The notes under the pieces are model-generated. The model did not search any database and was not told the DNA's origin. It was given only the letters and a program-made list of their open reading frames with translations. 64,000 nt of DNA, taken from positions 6,727,262 to 6,791,261 of the forward strand of contig CM074804.1 in the NCBI GenBank assembly GCA_037447605.1, in the 5' to 3' direction. Numbering within the stretch: the stretch's first letter is position 1; each line of letters opens with the position of its first letter. The DNA comes from Zygnema circumcarinatum. Taxonomy: Eukaryota; Streptophyta; Zygnematophyceae; Zygnematales; Zygnemataceae. Shown here piece by piece: positions 58,616-64,000 of this stretch. The position numbers and the translations under genes are program-made.

Positions 58616-59294
58616 GTTGTTGTTGTTGTTAGTTTGCGCAGGTTTCATTTGACATTGGCACTGGTGACTACGTCGGTGATGGCAAAAGCTTTTTCAACAG
58701 TCTTGAACCATGTACGCATATCACTACACATAATCATCATATACAGTGAAGTGTACAAATGCATTTGGCAAGTCGGCAATGGATGCTGGAACATGAGCAA
58801 TGAATCTTGTTGCCCAAGCATCATTCACAGGGCTATAGCGACAAGCAAGGCAGAAGAAAACACCACTCAACCTCTTGGCCAGATTCCGAAATTGTATCCA
58901 TGCTATATGCCCACAAAAAATGTCCACGATTGAATGCAAACCGCAGGGTGTGACACGTAAGAACGAGATTCCCAGAGCTGCTTTGTATGTACACTGGTCA
59001 AAATTTCCCTTTCTCAAGGTACATTTAGCGAGCAAAACTTGACGTCCTTCGCCGGGAGAAGGGAGTAGCGGAACCAACACCTACCTGTGTCAACCACGTC
59101 TTTATGTACACATACATTGATACATAGCCGAAATGGCAAGCTCAAGATACAACTCGGAGCACGTATACTACTAGCCCTTCCCTCTTTAAACTGTAGATAT
59201 TTCCTATAATAAATCTGCAAGCTGCCTCTTGGCCAGATCCCGACAGCCAAACTACCTTGTCACCGACGGTTCAGAGAGACCAGCCGCTTCATTT
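58616..59294. other. 3' flank of the left aquaporin gene
   Basis: A short TTG tract (to 58629) is followed by unique sequence containing the probable 3' UTR of the minus-strand aquaporin. Only short frames occur and none has family resemblance. Confidence 0.4.
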
Positions 59295-61074
59295 CTACGC
59301 CTGAAATTCCTCGTTGGCAAGGATTTCCTCATATATATCATCGTGCTCGGGCGGATCAGTTGCCCGAATGAAAGCAAGCTCGAAGAGCAGAGCAGCAACA
59401 GCTGCTCCGATGAAGGGGCCCAGCCAGTACACCCAGTGATGGTCCCAATTCCCACTCCAAACCGCCACGCCGACTGTTCTGGCAGGGTTCAGAGATGGCC
59501 CGGTCAGAGGTGCTCCGAAAAGCACGCCAACGAACACGGCCAAGCCAATGAGGTAGGGCGCCAAAGTCTTGTTGCCGCGGGGGTCGACTGCCGTACCCCA
59601 TACAGTGAGGACCAGCACAAAGGTGAGGATAATCTCGACCTCCAATCCGTGGACCGTGGAGACGCCGGGAGCGAACGAGTGCGATCCAAGGCCATGCTGC
59701 CGAACATCCACCCTCAACAGGTCAACGCATCAGCTCCGCTGCTCTATGAAACATGCATGCACAGGTGTGTGTTACTCCTGCAATCTTTCCTTGGGGTATG
59801 TTCGCACAAAGCAGCTTTGACGTCCTGCACTGTTGTTGCATTCCAAATCTGATATATTGCTCATTTTTTACAAGTAGGATTTTCCAGCCACACGCATTAA
59901 TGGGTTCAACTTGTCGCAAACAGAAACAAACAGAAAAGGATCCCAGGCCTCTCCCAATGCAAAGCATTACCACCTTTTTTCCCCATATGAGAGACAAAAG
60001 GAAGCCTCCTGCAATGGCGCCAAGAAGCTGCGCAACCCAGTAGGCTATGGCTGCGAGGACGTCGAGCCGCCCGGTGAGGAGGAACCCGAGCGTCACAGCG
60101 GGGTTGACATGGCCGCCGGAGTAAGCAGCCGCAATGGCCACAGTCAAAGCGATAGTGATGCCGTGGGCGAATGCAACTCCCAGGACATAGCCAGAATCCG
60201 TGCTGCCCCCAGTGATCTTCGCTGCAGCATGGAAAGGCACACAAGAAATTTTGAGATAAGGTTGCACACGCAGAGGTCCTGTATTCCCACGCCGTGCATG
60301 GAGGAGGCCACGTGCAGTAATGGTGAGTTGATGGAGGGAAATCTCGTTTTTCTGCCTGGTACATTCCTTTGATTTTTTCATTATATAAGTCTGCAGACAA
60401 GCACACTTATATGGAACACATTTTCGGGGTAATGCGGGCAACACGCCGGTTAGGAAAGTGTCGAAATGGCAAAAAAACGTAGAAAAGTTTAGCAGATCGA
60501 TAGAAACGAGAATAACCAGATAAATTGCACGCAATGGGTTTTGCAAGGAATTTTTTTTCTTCATATAAAATGTATAGCCAGAAGTTCTACTTATAAAAAG
60601 ACAACCTTGAAGTGAGAATACTGTCACACAAACAACTCCACTGACGTACAACCAAAAAATCGTCCATAAATAAATGAGCGAAATCTTCAAAAGAGGGAAC
60701 ATTGGGAAAGAAGTGCTTGTGGAACGTTCAAATCAGGATGCAAACTTCAACTGTTCGTCAAGCAGCACCGCGGCAACTCGGCTCCCGCTCCAGCCATGCC
60801 TGAACTACCATGTTGCATCCCCATGAGTCGCAGAGCACGCACAGAAAGACTCCACAGAGCCCGCGCTGACGAAGACGAAGACGAGCAGCGCGAGAAACTC
60901 CGCCGCCGCCGCCCTCGCCACGCCGTGCGCGTAGCCCCCGTCCACAGTCCGCGGCAGCGCGCGCGTGCCCGTGGCCAGCGCGGAGGCCTTCGCCTTGCGG
61001 AACACGCGCTGGCGGGCGCCCCCCTCCCGCCCGAACACGGCCTCGCGGAAGGCATCCTGCGCGGCAGCAGCCAT
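59295..61074 (-). CDS. MIP aquaporin, HIP/TIP-like, left copy
   Basis: Three exons, complement(59295..59696, 59974..60221, 60843..61074), phases 1 and 0, give 293 aa. The N-terminal 60 residues are Arg/Ala-rich and cytosolic (FREAVFGREGGARQRVF). Six membrane helices follow, with both half-helix motifs: SGGHVNPAVT in loop B and GPSLNPARTVG in loop E. The His in FAHGITIAL sits at the TIP-like filter position of helix 2, while NPAR is PIP-like. The mixture fits the hybrid intrinsic proteins (HIP) of mosses and lycophytes, or a divergent TIP; the subfamily is not certain. MIPs conduct water or small neutral solutes across the plasma membrane or tonoplast. The gene is a head-to-head paralogue of the gene at 61809, with the same intron positions and an equal-sized 248-base middle exon. 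Confidence 0.93.
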
Positions 61075-61808
61075 GGCGGCCGCGCGTGCCTGCTTCGTCC
61101 GGGAGGGAGGGAGGGAGGGAGGGAAGAAGGGAGCAGCCTCGCCCTGTTGCCACCACCGTACGGCCCTGCCCGCCCTACGGTATACTTGGCGCCAGCCCGC
61201 AGGCTGCCCGGGAAAGAAAGTTTTCGGGACGGGCCCCCCGCTGCCCGCCTGCGTGCACGTGGCAGCTCCATGTGATACTTTTACATGCGGAGGATGCCTG
61301 CGGCCGTCACGTGTCCGCGAACAAAATCCATTTGACAAGGTCTATGAGTGGTATGTCCAAAAGTATCCCGCCACGTGTATTCAATTTTAACTCGATGCAC
61401 ACGTACGCACTTTCGTAATTGCGAAGGTTCTCCCCCTGCCCGGATTCAGCGTACCGACGGTCCCGCAAGGGGGTGCGTGGCGAGTGCAGATTGGCTAAAC
61501 TCTCATCACGACACGTGGCGCCGATCGGGGACACGTGGACGGGCACGAGCTTCCAGCGTCCCCCGGGCGGTCCCGGGTCCCGCAGGCGCCGCCACGTGGT
61601 CCCATCCGATCGAGCGCGGTGGCGCCGTCCGATCCGGCGGCGGCACGTGTGACGAGCGCCGGGTCACCGTTGAAAGAGGGCTAGAGGGCCTTCCCCGTCC
61701 GCACTCCCACGGCTGCTGCTGCTGGCTGCTGAGTGGGAGAGAGGGAGCGAGAGAGAGAGAGAGGGGGAGAGGAGGGAGAGAGAGGGAGAGAGAGGGAGCG
61801 GGGCCGCA
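61075..61808. promoter_or_regulatory. Bidirectional aquaporin promoter with seven G-boxes
   Basis: The 734 bases between the two divergent start codons must drive both aquaporins. CACGTG occurs at 61257, 61308, 61372, 61512, 61532, 61593 and 61644 (each within one base), that is, seven times in about 390 bases, several as ACGTGGC or ACGTGTC cores of ABA-response elements. A CCGTACGG palindrome lies at 61157. A GA-rich tract (61731-61800) ends just before the right ATG. There is no clear TATA box. ABA or osmotic control of both genes is a reasonable inference for water channels. Confidence 0.65.
61731..61800 (+). repeat. GA-rich tract in the right aquaporin leader
   Basis: About 70 bases of GAGAGGGAGA type, nearly pure purine, end nine bases before ATG 61809. 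Such tracts bind plant BPC/GAGA factors. A similar GA run occurs after the stop at 63491-63520. Confidence 0.85.
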
Positions 61809-63413
61809 ATGGCATCACGGAACGAGATCGCGGAGCGCCTGCTAGGCGACCGGAATGCGGCGCCGCGGCGCCTCTTCAGAAAGGCGCGCGCTTACGCCGC
61901 CGCTCCGGCGGTGCGGCTGAAGCCGGAGGCCATTGACGAGCCGTACAAGAACAATCTGCTCAAGGCGGCGGCGGCCGAGTTCGTGGCGCTGCTCGTGTTC
62001 GTTTTTGTCAGTGCAGGAACTGCGGTTTCTCTGAGTACGTGGGCACGGAAGGATTGGCCGGTCTGTCTGAGCGTTGCCAGCTGAACTTGAAAGTATTCTT
62101 TTGATGTTTTTTTTCTCATCTATATGGACATGGTTCTGGGACATAGTTACGATTCAACACGTAGCCAAGTAGCTTCAAGGGCACTGTCTAAAGTGGGGGT
62201 GATGGCTGTGGGCTTATCGGAGGTTCCAAGGTAGAAGAGAAAAGTACGCATTGCACGGGCAATTACATCTTAGGGGAAAAATGTCTGAACTAGTTTCTCT
62301 GCACATACAATCGGCGGAAGCCAACTAAACTGGACAACGATGAGTGTTCCATGCGAGGCGTTTCTCCAGGCCATTCTGCTATTTGGTGTGAATTCATTCA
62401 AGATATTCTGTGTCTTAGGAAGATGAAAAATGTGGTTAATCTTAACGTCCGCACTTGCTTTCTATCGTTTCCCCCCTTGCAGCTGATGTGAACGCTGGAA
62501 AGACCGATGCCGCGCTTGTCGTGGGTGTGGCCCTCGGGCACGGCATCACCATCGCCCTCACTGTGGCCGTCGCCGCGGCGTACTCGGGAGGGCACGTCAA
62601 CCCGGCCGTCACTCTGGCCTTCATCCTCACCGGGCGGCTGGACTTCCTCGCGGGAGTGGTGTACTGGGTGGCGCAGCTCCTTGGGGCGACTGTCGGAGGG
62701 TTCCTGCTGTACTCCATCTGGGGCACGAAGGTATGCTCCGCCTTAACGCTTCCGGCGAAGTGAAACATAGAATAGAAATGCATAATGTAATCTGAAAACT
62801 GAACATTTGCTTTCATGTTAAATTTGAACCATTCGGGTTTGCGAACTACCAGCAAAGCAAAAAGACTGCAATGGTGAACGGCGCTGGTGTCAGTCTATCG
62901 AAGGATATTCAGTAGGGTGTTCGTCCAATTTTTTGCTGACATTCACCACTGCAACAGCACTAGGGCCATTCTTTCACGGTTTACTGGCATGCGGTGCTAA
63001 CACTCTACCGTTGCTGCTGGCAGTGGGGCCTGGGAAGCCATGCCTTGTCGAGCGGGGTCACGGGCCTGGGCGGCGTTGGAGTGGAGCTCGCCCTCACTTT
63101 CGTCCTAGTCCTCACCGTTTGGGGCACAGCTGTCGACCCGCGCGGCAACAAGACCCTCGCCCCTTACTTCATTGGACTGTCCGTGTTCGTCGCGGTCTTG
63201 TTCGGGGCCACCCTCACTGGGCCGTCCCTGAACCCTGCTCGCACGTTCGGCGTGGCTGTCTGGACCTTCAACTTCAACCATCACTGGGTTTACTGGTTGG
63301 GGCCCTTCTTGGGCGCAGCCATCGCCAGCCTTGTGTACGACTTCCTCTTCATCCGGAACAGCGACCAGGAAGCCATAGATGAGATTTACGAGGAGCTCAC
63401 TTCCGAGGCCTGA
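61809..63413 (+). CDS. MIP aquaporin, HIP/TIP-like, right copy
   Basis: Three exons, 61809..62034, 62483..62730 and 63024..63413, phases 1 and 0, give 287 aa. After a 50-residue basic N-terminus the order is helix 1 (AAAAEFVALLVFVFVSAG), helix 2 with His95, SGGHVNPAVT (NPA 115-117), helix 3 (YWVAQLLGATVGGFLLYSIW), helix 4, helix 5 (APYFIGLSVFVAVLFGA), loop E GPSLNPARTFG (NPA 228-230, Arg231) and helix 6 (HHWVYWLGPFLGAAIASLVY). By alignment in my head the filter reads His95, Val216, Pro225, Arg231, which matches no standard TIP or PIP set. The C-terminal tail is acidic (IDEIYEELTSEA). AATAAA at 63659-63664 is a likely polyadenylation signal. Confidence 0.94.
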
Positions 63414-64000
63414 GCTGCTTCCTGGTTCAGCCAAACCGGGGGTCGATGACTTTGCTGACTTGAGAGACATGGGCTGACTGCAGGAGAGGGGTTAGAGAGA
63501 GGGAGAGAGAGAGAGGGGTCAGAGAGGGGTTTCTAAAAAACGAGTGTTAGGGGCACACTACAAGGTGGCGTATGGTTTGGTACTACTGTACATAGGGGCG
63601 TCGGATTTATTCCTGATGACAGTGATAAGTTGTATCGGGCGTTTGTGTCAATACCCGGAATAAATCTTTTGGAGAACGCTTGTCACTGGGGCTCAATTCG
63701 GATGGATGCGAAATCAGAAATATTTAATGCGAGTGTGCATGGCAGAGAAAGCATCGACCGAGGAGTGAAAAAACCATGACCCGAGTTCAGTGGTCGTGTC
63801 AATTCTGACATGCGCTTCCTACCGTGTCTCAAGATTTTAAACCCATCATTGGATTGCCTTCTTCCACCGCCTCCTCAACGCCCCTTCATTCACAGGCTCC
63901 AAAATTGTATGCTCTGATACCAAATAATGAACTCAAGAATGCCGGCGAATAATGTCTAGCGAGCGTGGGTTAAGCTCCCCCCCCCCCCCCCCCCCCCCCC
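63414..64000. other. 3' flank of the right aquaporin and window end
   Basis: It contains a GA run (63491-63520), a polyadenylation signal at 63659-63664, unique sequence, and a copia primer-binding-site remnant (63911-63922). It ends in 22 consecutive C (63979-64000). There is no further gene. Confidence 0.5.
63911..63978 (-). mobile_element. Copia LTR/primer-binding-site fragment
   Basis: On the minus strand TGGTATCAGAGC, the usual plant copia primer-binding site complementary to initiator tRNA-Met, follows a TTCA end at 63928-63931 with a short spacer. This is the arrangement of a 5' LTR end. The LTR would extend rightwards but the sequence runs into poly(C). No gag-like frame follows on the left, so this is a fragment. 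Confidence 0.5.

Noticed and set aside
59722-60702. A 326-codon minus-strand frame read as one exon
   Set aside because: Only 59974-60221 of it is coding; the rest is intron read-through flanked by good splice sites.
60747-61390. Arg/Ala/Pro-rich frames on both strands over the left aquaporin first exon
   Set aside because: Shadow frames of a GC-rich exon and promoter; only the frame from ATG 61074 continues into aquaporin exon 2.

Overview
The window looks like nuclear DNA of a land plant or close streptophyte relative. It carries many-exon genes with GT-AG introns and plant-only families: COP10, Lhca5, a golgin-84 orthologue with the plant N-terminus, PDP-type PWWP, an At1g22040-type F-box/kelch protein, and HIP/TIP-like aquaporins. 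Long intergenic stretches hold plant-type Ty1-copia and MITE debris. Base composition and the HIP-like aquaporins lean towards an early-diverging lineage (bryophyte, lycophyte or fern grade), but the species cannot be fixed from sequence alone. All gene models were assembled by eye from splice sites, reading phase and remembered family sequences.

Layout. 481-2787(+): Q/S-rich orphan protein. 4128-5377(-): COP10, an E2 variant without the catalytic Cys. 6831-15158(-): 11-exon PWWP/RRM-like PDP-family chromatin protein. 16788-19758(-): plastid-type alpha/beta hydrolase. 19759-21646: divergent intergenic region with a SINE-like repeat and a C-rich minisatellite. 21647-30629(+): 20-exon golgin-84 homologue. 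31321-34588(+): Lhca5. 36416-40406(+): F-box/kelch protein. 40407-44061: repeat-rich, with an AACCATTG fold-back block, a SINE-like copy and a hAT-type MITE with a perfect 8-bp target duplication. 44062-45624(+): second orphan protein under a G-box-rich promoter. 45998-46995: tRNA-like relic, a small MITE and tRNA-Leu(CAG). 47218-50429(+): SLX1 GIY-YIG nuclease with a very long tail. 51157-54643(-): DUF1338 (HglS/FLO7-type) enzyme. 55678-58615: gag-only copia derivative whose right LTR is interrupted by a 546-bp TA-flanked TIR element. 59295-61074(-) and 61809-63413(+): head-to-head aquaporin pair sharing a 734-bp promoter with seven CACGTG boxes.

Function. The host genes are unrelated housekeeping or regulatory genes: photomorphogenesis and ubiquitin (COP10, F-box/kelch), photosystem I antenna (Lhca5), chromatin (PWWP), Golgi tethering (golgin-84), genome stability (SLX1), plastid metabolism (hydrolase, DUF1338) and membrane transport. 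CACGTG boxes recur upstream of COP10, the F-box gene, the 44062 orphan and the aquaporins, hinting at shared bZIP/bHLH (light or ABA) input. I found no dedicated new multigene system. The most unusual items are the aquaporin pair with its atypical inferred selectivity filter, the SINE-like family, the nested mobile elements and the SLX1 tail with a SUMO-interaction-like motif.
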